DNA from: Kangiella sp.
GTDB taxonomy: Bacteria > Pseudomonadota > Gammaproteobacteria > Enterobacterales > Kangiellaceae
Assembly (NCBI GenBank): GCA_026195755.1
Contig: JAPHRL010000194.1
Span: 1-9,973 of the forward strand
Length of the DNA stretch: 9,973 bases
Direction: 5' to 3'
This document shows, piece after piece, positions 1 through 6,298 of this stretch. The notes beneath the pieces were generated by a model. It did no database searches and was not told the origin of the DNA. It saw only the letters and a program-made list of their open reading frames with translations. Position 1 is the first letter of the stretch, and every line of letters begins with the position of its first letter. The position numbers and the translations under genes were made by a program.

Positions 1-1043
1 AAGTAGTCATATTCAATGGCATACCCGGGGCGCGTAATATGGGCATTTTCAAAACCTTTTATCGAGCGCACCAAATCCATTTGCACATCAAACGGTAAGC
101 TAGTTGAAATCCCATTGGGGTAGAGCTCATTGCTGTTTAAGCCCTCTGGCTCAACAAAAATCTGGTGGCTGTTTTTGTCACTGAAACGCATGATTTTATC
201 TTCAATAGAAGGGCAGTAGCGTGGGCCAACCCCTTCGATTACACCAGAGTACATTGGCGAACGATCCAAACCACTACGAATGATGTCATGCGTCGCATCG
301 TTGGTATGCGTTATCCAGCAAGAAATCTGCCGCGGATGCTGGTCAGCTGTACCCATAAAAGAGAAGGTTGGCACAGGGTTATCACCCGCCTGTTCTTCCA
401 TCACTGAAAAATCAACACTTTTAGCGTCGATGCGTGGCGGAGTCCCTGTTTTCAGCCGATCAACACGGAATGGTAATTCACGTAAACGGTCGGCCAATGC
501 AATGGAAGGGGGATCGCCGGCCCGGCCACCGGAATGATTCTGCATCCCAATATGAATCAAACCGCCTAAAAAGGTACCCACAGTCAGCACCACAGATGGC
601 GCATAGAAATCCAAACCCATTTGGGTTTTAACCCCTTGCACCTTGTCCTGCTCAACGATTAGATCAACTACAGCATTCTGGAAGATAGTTAGATTAGGTT
701 GGTTTTCTAAAATTTCACGAATGGCACTTCGGTATAAGCCACGGTCAGCCTGTGCACGAGTTGCACGAACTGCAGGCCCTTTGCTGGCATTTAAGGTTCT
801 AAACTGAATGCCAGCACGGTCAATAGCCTTCGCCATGGCGCCGCCGAGGGCATCTATTTCTTTAACTAAATGGCCTTTACCAATCCCGCCTATCGCTGGA
901 TTACAGGACATTTGGCCAAGGGTTTCGATATTATGCGTTAGTAATAAGGTTTTCACGCCCATACGAGCCGAAGCCAAAGCTGCCTCGGTGCCAGCATGGC
1001 CACCGCCAATCACAATTACTGAATATTTTTCTGGGTAACGCAT
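1..1043 (-). CDS. mnmG: MnmG (GidA), tRNA uridine-5-carboxymethylaminomethyl modification enzyme, N-terminal part (3' end beyond the window)
   Basis: FAD-dependent enzyme which, with MnmE, builds the cmnm5 group on the wobble uridine (U34) of certain tRNAs in the cytoplasm. The first 347 codons are visible; the family is usually about 620-630 residues, so the C-terminal half lies left of the window. Seen in the translation: the dinucleotide-binding motif GGGHAG at residues 13-18; MSCNPAIGG with Cys47; a TVGTFLGG segment; and RYCPSIEDK with Cys277. Cys47 and Cys277 match the two cysteines known to be important in E. coli MnmG, at identical numbering. The ATG at 1043-1041 gives the normal family N-terminus (MRYPEKYSVIVIGGG). 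An AGAG about nine bases upstream may serve as a weak ribosome site. A good promoter and a leader hairpin lie just upstream. It points the same way as mnmE but is separated from it by three opposite-strand genes. Confidence 0.97.
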   Translation of the reverse strand, partial: MRYPEKYSVIVIGGGHAGTEAALASARMGVKTLLLTHNIETLGQMSCNPAIGGIGKGHLVKEIDALGGAMAKAIDRAGIQFRTLNASKGPAVRATRAQADRGLYRSAIREILENQPNLTIFQNAVVDLIVEQDKVQGVKTQMGLDFYAPSVVLTVGTFLGGLIHIGMQNHSGGRAGDPPSIALADRLRELPFRVDRLKTGTPPRIDAKSVDFSVMEEQAGDNPVPTFSFMGTADQHPRQISCWITHTNDATHDIIRSGLDRSPMYSGVIEGVGPRYCPSIEDKIMRFSDKNSHQIFVEPEGLNSNELYPNGISTSLPFDVQMDLVRSIKGFENAHITRPGYAIEYDY

Positions 1044-1083
1044 AATTATCAATCTCTAATTAAAGCTCGGTATCTTACCGAAT

Positions 1084-1112
1084 AAAAAACAGCCCCTTTC
1101 TATAAAGGGAGC
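1084..1112 (-). terminator. Hairpin plus U-run in the mnmG leader (attenuator-like)
   Basis: On the minus strand CCCTTT (1109-1104) and AAAGGG (1099-1094) pair around a 4-base loop. Two further GC pairs (1112-1111 with 1093-1092) form if A1110 is bulged. After the stem come TG and then six Ts (1089-1084). This has the shape of a weak intrinsic terminator but lies between the predicted mnmG promoter and its ATG, about 40 bases before the start codon. It could attenuate transcription or act as a protective 5' stem-loop; the sequence alone does not decide. Confidence 0.45.
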
Positions 1113-1115
1113 GAG

Positions 1116-1144
1116 ATCATACCGATATTTGTATAACTTTTGAA
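1116..1144 (-). promoter_or_regulatory. Probable sigma-70 promoter of mnmG
   Basis: Read on the minus strand, TTCAAA (1144-1139) and TATGAT (1121-1116) are separated by exactly 17 bases. They match the -35 and -10 consensus at 4 of 6 and 5 of 6 positions. The bases after the -10 are GC-rich (CTCGCTC), which is the kind of discriminator seen at growth-rate or stringently controlled promoters; that control is inferred. Transcription would start near 1109 and run into the hairpin described next. Confidence 0.6.
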
Positions 1145-1220
1145 CAGTTATTAGCACAGATTTAGGGGCTTTTATGAACTTTTTTAACCCTATTCAATAG
1201 CTTAGCCTTAACTTATATCC

Positions 1221-1248
1221 TTTTAACTCTTGTCTCCATAACTATGAT
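1221..1248 (+). promoter_or_regulatory. Weak promoter candidate for the CPBP protease gene
   Basis: TATGAT at 1243-1248 is a good -10 (5 of 6). The best upstream hexamer is TTTTAA at 1221-1226, with 16-bp spacing and only 3 of 6 matches. It sits about 50 bases before the TTG start and diverges from the mnmG promoter. It is offered because some promoter must lie in this 254-bp divergent gap. Confidence 0.3.
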
Positions 1249-1297
1249 ATAACGTTTAATGCTCAGTTAGAGGTCTACAACACATTGGGGTTTCAGT

Positions 1298-1993
1298 TTG
1301 ACCAGCAATCATCGTTACTATCAACAACCTTTTGCAGAAAGTATCATTTTAACCTGTTTAGCTTTAGTTTTGCTTGCCTTTACTACTAGCTCTGTTTTGT
1401 TCTTTGCCTACTATTTTTCTGATACTTCTCTTGGGACTGAACCGCCAGCACTAATGCTATCAGTTTCTGTATGCCTTGGTTTATTGATAAGTTACTCTGT
1501 GATCATGCGCTTAAGCACGGTTTTCTTCATGTCTGTGTTTATGCCACAACTTAAGCTCTCAACCTTTTGGTTTTTCAGCTCTATAACCATAGGGGTTCTC
1601 TTTGCTGTTTTTATTTTATGGTTGGGACAATTTTTTGATCCCCCTTCAGACGTTGATTCTACCCTCAAACAGATTGCCGCAGGCGGTACTGCCGCTAATA
1701 TACTCTTGTTTCTTTCTGTGGTTTTGTTGGCCCCTGTTGGAGAAGAGTACTTGTTTAGAGGAGTACTCTTATCTGGTTTATCTAGCCAGGCGTCCACTTT
1801 TTCAGCAATTTTATTATCCTCAGTTGTGTTTATGGCCTTTCACCTACTAGAATACTACGGACACTGGTTTGCTTTGCTAGCCATTTTCGCATTAGGTGTA
1901 TTGTTGGCGGTGTTACGCCTTCGCAGTCAGTCTATGTCAGCACCGATCATATGCCATGCTAGTTATAACTTTATTATGTTAACCCTTGTTTAG
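1298..1993 (+). CDS. CPBP family intramembrane glutamic endopeptidase (Rce1/CAAX-protease-like)
   Basis: Integral membrane protein of 231 residues. All three hallmark motifs of the CPBP/ABI (Rce1, MEROPS M79-type) family are present: EEYLFRG with Glu149, Glu150 and Arg154; FxxxH at Phe178-His182; and HxxxN at His220-Asn224. Hydrophobic stretches near 14-40, 50-80, 90-112, 132-147, 168-182 and 188-206 suggest six or more membrane segments. Bacterial members are proteases or putative proteases, some linked to bacteriocin self-immunity; the substrate here is unknown. The start is a TTG: an in-frame TAG lies at 1268-1270, no ATG occurs before codon 53, and GGGG sits seven bases upstream of the TTG. 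The stop codon is part of a hairpin leading to the next gene, with which it is probably co-transcribed. It is not part of the usual origin cluster. Confidence 0.88.
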   Translation: MTSNHRYYQQPFAESIILTCLALVLLAFTTSSVLFFAYYFSDTSLGTEPPALMLSVSVCLGLLISYSVIMRLSTVFFMSVFMPQLKLSTFWFFSSITIGVLFAVFILWLGQFFDPPSDVDSTLKQIAAGGTAANILLFLSVVLLAPVGEEYLFRGVLLSGLSSQASTFSAILLSSVVFMAFHLLEYYGHWFALLAIFALGVLLAVLRLRSQSMSAPIICHASYNFIMLTLV

Positions 1994-2010
1994 TGGGAGC
2001 GTTCCCACTG
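1991..2010 (+). repeat. Intercistronic hairpin overlapping the CPBP stop codon
   Basis: AGTGGGA (1992-1998) and TCCCACT (2003-2009) are perfect complements around the 4-base loop GCGT, and T1991/G2010 can add a wobble pair. The TAG stop (1991-1993) lies inside the stem. No T-run follows, so it is not an intrinsic terminator. A role in mRNA stability or in setting the ratio between the two genes is an inference. Confidence 0.55.
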
Positions 2011-2023
2011 ATCATCACAAGTG

Positions 2024-2029
2024 AAGGAG
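2024..2029 (+). promoter_or_regulatory. Ribosome binding site that decides the start at 2036
   Basis: A perfect AAGGAG lies 6 bases before GTG 2036. It sits inside the coding sequence if GTG 2021 is taken as the start, so it argues for the downstream start. Confidence 0.7.
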
Positions 2030-2035
2030 AAAAGG

Positions 2036-3301
2036 GTGAAGATCTTTATTCGATTATTTATTTTCTTGCTAATTGCTGCAGGTTTGGCTTACGGCTATAT
2101 CTGGTACAAAAACAAACAGGCAATTGATGATGTGTTTTCTCAGATTCGCATGTTAACTTCCGCAAGTTATGATACAACTTTTGTTAGCCTAGACGGCAAA
2201 TCAGTTACTCAAGGTATCAAGTTCACCTTTCCCGGTACTAGTACTGAAGCCACAATAGAAGAATTTCAAATCGGCACAGGAAGCTTAATTGAATCCTTCA
2301 AACTAGTGCGTAGCATGGAAACTAGAATGCTAAGCGACGCGCCTTCTTCAATGTCGCTAAAAATTAAAAACTTTAAGTTTCCGCTATCCATGGATCTACA
2401 GTCCGATGCTTCCTTTGCAAAAGAACCTGATTTCTTAACTAAAATGCAAATGGCAGGCTGTTCGAATAAGCAATCTATTGGCATTAGTGACCTAAACAAG
2501 ATGGGTTATAGCCAAATTTCGTTGGACTTCGATACCGGTGTGAGCTTTGATCAACATATTAATCAAGCTAAATTTACAACTTATGCTAATGCTCAAGACT
2601 ACGGTAGCTTTCAAATCGATTTTCTGCTGGATAACTTCAGTCAAAACTCTTTTAGTTCTAAACTTAAAAACATTACCCTTACCTTGAATAATGACGGTTA
2701 CGTTAATCGCTTAAATGAGTTTTGTGCAGATTTAGTTGGTATCTCAAAAGACCAATACCAGCAACGACACCTAAACTACCTAAAGCATGTTCTTTACAAT
2801 GAATCGATTTATTTAAGTGATGAGTTCTTTACCCAGTATTCGGACTATCTTACTAACCCTCGCAGTATTAAACTATCTACCTATCCAGACAACTCTATGG
2901 ATCCGGCTCAGTTATGGTCTATGTCTCCACAACTCATGGTTAGCAGTTTAAATATGATTATAACTATCAACGATCATGAAATCAGACAGTTATTCGGTGC
3001 GCGACCAAACCCCGAAGATCTTCCTCCACTAGACGAGCCTGTTAAAGTAGTTGATGACAGTATCGAAACGATACAAGGCTTAACTTTACAAGAAACGGCT
3101 CCTTCTGAGCTAGGAAAATACATCAATTATCAGGCGTATTTTGATTACCGTGGCAACTCCTATAAAGGCATAATTCAATCTGTTGAAGGGTCGGTTGCAC
3201 GAATCAATACCCAAGTTTCAATTGGTAATAACTTACAAATGCCTTTTAAGATCTCGGAAATTCGCAACTTACGGATAAGGCGTGAATTCGAAGGTAATTA
3301 A
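2036..3301 (+). CDS. Membrane-anchored extracytoplasmic protein of unknown function
   Basis: I do not recognise this protein. From GTG 2036 it has 421 residues. A short basic start and a hydrophobic segment at about 4-22 (IFIRLFIFLLIAAGLAYG) form an uncleaved N-terminal anchor or signal, followed by lysines. The rest looks soluble and probably periplasmic. Residues 45-215 contain alternating beta-strand-like segments (KIKNFKFPLSMDL, ISLDFDTGVSF, GSFQIDFLLDNFS) loosely reminiscent of AsmA- or DUF945-like proteins; this is only a resemblance. Cys142 and Cys230 could form a disulfide. A proline- and acid-rich linker (323-345) precedes a C-terminal region (365-414) with the strand pattern of a small SH3-like barrel. 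The open frame extends to another GTG at 2021, but AAGGAG at 2024-2029 is ideally placed (6 bases) for GTG 2036, so the shorter form is preferred. It is probably co-transcribed with the upstream protease gene and ends just before a strong terminator. Confidence 0.8.
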   Translation: MKIFIRLFIFLLIAAGLAYGYIWYKNKQAIDDVFSQIRMLTSASYDTTFVSLDGKSVTQGIKFTFPGTSTEATIEEFQIGTGSLIESFKLVRSMETRMLSDAPSSMSLKIKNFKFPLSMDLQSDASFAKEPDFLTKMQMAGCSNKQSIGISDLNKMGYSQISLDFDTGVSFDQHINQAKFTTYANAQDYGSFQIDFLLDNFSQNSFSSKLKNITLTLNNDGYVNRLNEFCADLVGISKDQYQQRHLNYLKHVLYNESIYLSDEFFTQYSDYLTNPRSIKLSTYPDNSMDPAQLWSMSPQLMVSSLNMIITINDHEIRQLFGARPNPEDLPPLDEPVKVVDDSIETIQGLTLQETAPSELGKYINYQAYFDYRGNSYKGIIQSVEGSVARINTQVSIGNNLQMPFKISEIRNLRIRREFEGN

Positions 3302-3317
3302 TCTCTCTTTAAAATAT

Positions 3318-3344
3318 AATCCCGCCACCAGGCGGGATTTTTTT
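3318..3344 (+). terminator. Strong rho-independent terminator
   Basis: A 9-bp perfect stem (3318-3326 with 3331-3339, core CCCGCC/GGCGGG) with loop ACCA is followed by a run of seven Ts ending at 3344. It lies 17 bases after the stop of the unknown-function gene and ends the two-gene plus-strand transcript. The glycosyltransferase gene downstream therefore needs its own promoter. Confidence 0.92.
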
Positions 3345-3558
3345 CCTCCAAAAAGTTCCCTTCTTTTCTCTTCGGCTCCCTTAATAAGCTCTTTTTTGCA
3401 GAACGTTTCACACTGCTGCTAGCGGCTCAAACTTAATGTGAACCAAGTCATAACAATAGCTTTCTAGCCAACGTCAGTTGTGCAATAATCGCTCGCAACT
3501 CTAGGTTATGTAACTTTTTTTGTTACTTCATTTAATGGTACAAAGCAGAACTTATATT
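3345..3558 (+). other. Upstream region of the glycosyltransferase gene; no clear promoter seen
   Basis: This stretch must hold the glycosyltransferase promoter, but I found no convincing -35/-10 pair. Close to the gene, GTTATGTAAC (3505-3514) is a 4-bp dyad, and its GTAAC also pairs with GTTAC (3522-3526) across seven Ts. The two pairings exclude each other in RNA. A regulatory function is possible but not supported further. Confidence 0.3.
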
Positions 3559-4920
3559 ATGAAACAATTTAATCAACAGCAGCCTATCACCAAACTGTTA
3601 GTGATCAGTTTGTACTTATTGTCTGCCACGGTTCTCATTTTGGCCTTTATTCTCGATCGTCCTGTATCAGAGTCTCTTGTGAGCCTTCGCTTTTTCCTGT
3701 TTATTCTCGTCGCTCCTTTAATTTTAAAGCTTTTGGTTCAATTTTACGCAGCAATTCGATATTCGTTTTTACCTGTAAATCAAGGCTACTCTACTACAGT
3801 CCCTTATAAAGTCAGTGTCTTGTTACCTGCCTGGAATGAAGAAGTCGGGATTATAAAAACGATAGAATCCGTACTACAATCTAATTATCATGACTTTGAA
3901 TTAATCGTTATTAACGATGGATCAACTGACAAAACTGATCAGCTTGTGCGTAACTTTATTGCCGACTATGAAGACCCTTCTGGTTACCAAATTCCTATAA
4001 AATATTTATCTTTATCCAATGGTGGTAAAGCTAAGGCACTTAATAAAGGATTAGAAATTGCAGAGGGAAATATTGTTATCACTATCGACGCTGACTGTAT
4101 TGTTGAAAAAAATGCTATTTACAAATTCGTTCAGCGTTTTGATGATCCTTCCGTTGGCGCTGTTGCGGGAAATATTATCGTCGGAAACAAAAAGAAGCCT
4201 TTAGAGTGGTTACAACAATTAGAGTATGTTTGCGGTTTCTTTTATAAACGGGCTGACTCATATTTTAATGCTGTTCATATCATTGGTGGAGCCGCGGCCG
4301 CTTATAGAAGAGATGTTTTGACTAATCTAAAAGGGTTCGATGAAGAGATTATTACGGAAGATATCGATCTTTCTATGAGCATTTTAAGTCATGGTTATAA
4401 AACTCGTTATGCCCATGATGCCGTTGTTTATACAGAGGGTCCCACGGATTGGAAAGGCCTTAGAAAGCAAAGACTTCGTTGGAAATATGGTCGCATCCTA
4501 TGCTACTTGAAACATCGTGAGTTATTCTTTAGCAGCAACTCCCAGCACAGTCGATATTTATCCTGCTTTATTCTACCGTTAGCTGTTTATGCTGAAATTC
4601 TATTATTAAACGTTGGTCTGTTTTTATCGTTATTTTATAGCTATATCATTATTAGTCAGGACTTTGCTATGCTGGCTTCGGTTATACTGGTTTCATCTAG
4701 TTTGGTAGCCATTCAGATTAAACTCGATTCAAAATCGAACTATCATGCTAACCTTCTACCTTTTATTCCTGTAGCCTGGTTATTGTTGTACGTTATTGAA
4801 TTCATTGAGTTGGTAGCTTTAACCATGAGCTTACAAAAACTTTACAATCGCGAGTCGGTTAAGTGGCAAAAATGGAATCGGGTAGGTTTGCAGCAGCAGA
4901 CTGCAGAGCAAACAAGTTAA
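3559..4920 (+). CDS. Processive family-2 glycosyltransferase (PgaC/IcaA- or hyaluronan-synthase-like), inner membrane
   Basis: Probably polymerises a beta-linked polysaccharide from a UDP-sugar at the inner membrane. From ATG 3559 it has 453 residues. There are two N-terminal membrane segments (about 13-33 and 44-65), then a cytoplasmic GT-A domain. In that domain lie VSVLLPAWNEE (85-95), NDGSTD (119-124), the DxD metal and UDP site IDAD (176-179), TED (266-268, likely catalytic base) and QRLRW (304-308), the QxxRW motif of processive enzymes. Three or so C-terminal membrane segments follow (about 333-367, 370-386, 400-424). No PilZ domain is seen. No pga, bcs or export gene is adjacent, so the polymer cannot be named. 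In-frame starts also exist at ATG 3535 and TTG 3520, none with a clear ribosome site; 3559 gives the most natural N-terminus. Its TAA directly abuts the mnmE stop codon on the other strand. Confidence 0.88.
   Translation: MKQFNQQQPITKLLVISLYLLSATVLILAFILDRPVSESLVSLRFFLFILVAPLILKLLVQFYAAIRYSFLPVNQGYSTTVPYKVSVLLPAWNEEVGIIKTIESVLQSNYHDFELIVINDGSTDKTDQLVRNFIADYEDPSGYQIPIKYLSLSNGGKAKALNKGLEIAEGNIVITIDADCIVEKNAIYKFVQRFDDPSVGAVAGNIIVGNKKKPLEWLQQLEYVCGFFYKRADSYFNAVHIIGGAAAAYRRDVLTNLKGFDEEIITEDIDLSMSILSHGYKTRYAHDAVVYTEGPTDWKGLRKQRLRWKYGRILCYLKHRELFFSSNSQHSRYLSCFILPLAVYAEILLLNVGLFLSLFYSYIIISQDFAMLASVILVSSSLVAIQIKLDSKSNYHANLLPFIPVAWLLLYVIEFIELVALTMSLQKLYNRESVKWQKWNRVGLQQQTAEQTS
4886..4913. repeat. Inverted repeat at the glycosyltransferase/mnmE convergent junction
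   Basis: GTTTGC (4886-4891) pairs with GCAAAC (4908-4913). Inside, GCAG (4893-4896) pairs with CTGC (4901-4904) around loop CAGA, giving 10 pairs with one small internal loop. It lies within the last codons of the glycosyltransferase gene and just past the mnmE stop. No T-run follows on either strand, so it is not a canonical terminator, but it is the only structure near the shared 3' ends. Confidence 0.35.
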
Positions 4921-6279
4921 CTACTTTCCAATACAGAAACTACTAAATATTCGTCCCAATAAATCATCGGCGGTAAATTCGCCGGTGATTTCTGATAATG
5001 CATTTTGCGCTTGGCGAAGCTCATCCGCCAGTAACTCTCCTGCTTGATAAACCTCCAACTGTTGCTTACCGTTCTCGCAAAATTGCAATGCTCGCTCAAT
5101 CGCATCAAGGTGTCGACGACGTGCAATAAAAGATCCTTCCGATGTTTGTTTAAAGCCAACAATATCTTTCAGGGTCTTTTTTAACTCATCAATACCTTGA
5201 CCTGTTTTAGCGCTTAGCGATAACACTTTATACTGAGAGTTTTCTGATACTTTAATACTGTTAGTTAGATCAGCCTTGTTAGCAACTATCAATAGCTTCT
5301 CTTTAAACTGTTCAAACTTAGTAAAGGCTGGATCAATTTCATGAGGCACAAACTCATGTGTCTCAGTTGCATCGGCTACTAAAATAATTTGATCTGCTTT
5401 ATTAATTTCTTGCCAGGCTCGTTCTATACCAATTTTTTCTACCGTGTCATCACTGTCACGCAGTCCTGCAGTATCTATAATATGTACTGGTAATCCATCA
5501 ATATGAATATGTTCACGCAACACATCACGTGTGGTCCCAGCAATCTCTGTGACAATAGCCGACTCTTTGCCAGCTAAAGCATTCAGTAAGCTTGATTTGC
5601 CTGCGTTAGGTTTTCCGGCAATAACCACCGTCATTCCTTCGCGCAGAATTGAGCCTTGTTGTGCTTCATTTTTTAACTGGTGTATCTCTGCAAGGATTGA
5701 ATAGAGATCTCTTTGTACTTTTCCGTCAGATAAAAAGTCGATTTCTTCTTCAGGAAAATCAATGGCCGCCTCAACATAAATTCGTAAATGAATTAATGAC
5801 TCAACCAGGCGATTGACCTTATTCGAAAACTCGCCTTGCAATGATCGCATTGCCGAACGAGCAGCCTGCTCTGATGTGGATTCAATTAAATCGGCAATGG
5901 CTTCAGCCTGCGCAAGATCAAGTTTATCATTCAGAAAGGCGCGTTCTGAAAACTCACCGGGTTTAGCGATTCTTGCGCCAGCCGCCAGTACTTCTTTCAA
6001 TACTAAATCTAAAATTACGGGGCCACCGTGACCTTGAAGCTCTAGAACATCTTCGCCGGTAAAGGAATTAGGTGCTTTGAATAAAATGGCGATTCCCTGA
6101 TCCAAAACGCATTGATTGGAATCATAGAAGGGTAGGTAGGTGGCTTCGCGTACTTTTAGTGACTTACCTAAAACTTTCCGAGCAATTTGTTCAGCTTTTT
6201 TTCCTGAAACCCTAATAATGCCAACGCCACCTCGTCCGGGTGGCGTTGCAATAGCAGCAATTGTGTCTTGAATGGTCAC
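4921..6279 (-). CDS. mnmE: MnmE (TrmE), tRNA modification GTPase
   Basis: GTPase partner of MnmG in making cmnm5/nm5 modifications on tRNA wobble uridine, in the cytoplasm. From GTG 6279 it has 452 residues, against 454 in E. coli. An N-terminal folate-binding domain (from ATPPGRGGVGI at 11-21) and a helical domain surround the G domain. The G motifs are GKPNAGKSS (222-230), TTRD (249-252), DTAGLRD (269-275), NKAD (334-337) and SAK (356-358). The protein ends in the family's invariant CIGK (449-452) with the essential cysteine. The open frame extends to ATG 6330, adding 17 residues and overlapping yidC. GTG 6279 is preferred because it restores the family N-terminus, has GGAG eight bases upstream (6291-6288), and leaves a 19-base gap after the yidC stop. 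It is the last gene of the rpmH-mnmE run. Confidence 0.97.
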   Translation of the reverse strand: MTIQDTIAAIATPPGRGGVGIIRVSGKKAEQIARKVLGKSLKVREATYLPFYDSNQCVLDQGIAILFKAPNSFTGEDVLELQGHGGPVILDLVLKEVLAAGARIAKPGEFSERAFLNDKLDLAQAEAIADLIESTSEQAARSAMRSLQGEFSNKVNRLVESLIHLRIYVEAAIDFPEEEIDFLSDGKVQRDLYSILAEIHQLKNEAQQGSILREGMTVVIAGKPNAGKSSLLNALAGKESAIVTEIAGTTRDVLREHIHIDGLPVHIIDTAGLRDSDDTVEKIGIERAWQEINKADQIILVADATETHEFVPHEIDPAFTKFEQFKEKLLIVANKADLTNSIKVSENSQYKVLSLSAKTGQGIDELKKTLKDIVGFKQTSEGSFIARRRHLDAIERALQFCENGKQQLEVYQAGELLADELRQAQNALSEITGEFTADDLLGRIFSSFCIGK

Positions 6280-6287
6280 TTTGACAG

Positions 6288-6291
6288 CTCC
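6288..6291 (-). promoter_or_regulatory. Ribosome binding site that decides the mnmE start
   Basis: GGAG on the minus strand (6291-6288) lies eight bases before GTG 6279 and just after the yidC stop (6301-6299). It supports the shorter MnmE. Confidence 0.55.
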
Positions 6292-6298
6292 ATCCGAG

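Noticed and set aside
1091..1170. AGCCCCT and AGGGGCT as a long-range inverted repeat in the mnmG/CPBP gap
   Set aside because: Seven bases separated by over 60 is within chance, and the left arm already takes part in the stronger local hairpin.
4917..5162. 81-codon minus-strand frame inside the 3' end of mnmE
   Set aside because: It overlaps the intact mnmE gene in another frame, has no ribosome site and no recognisable protein features.
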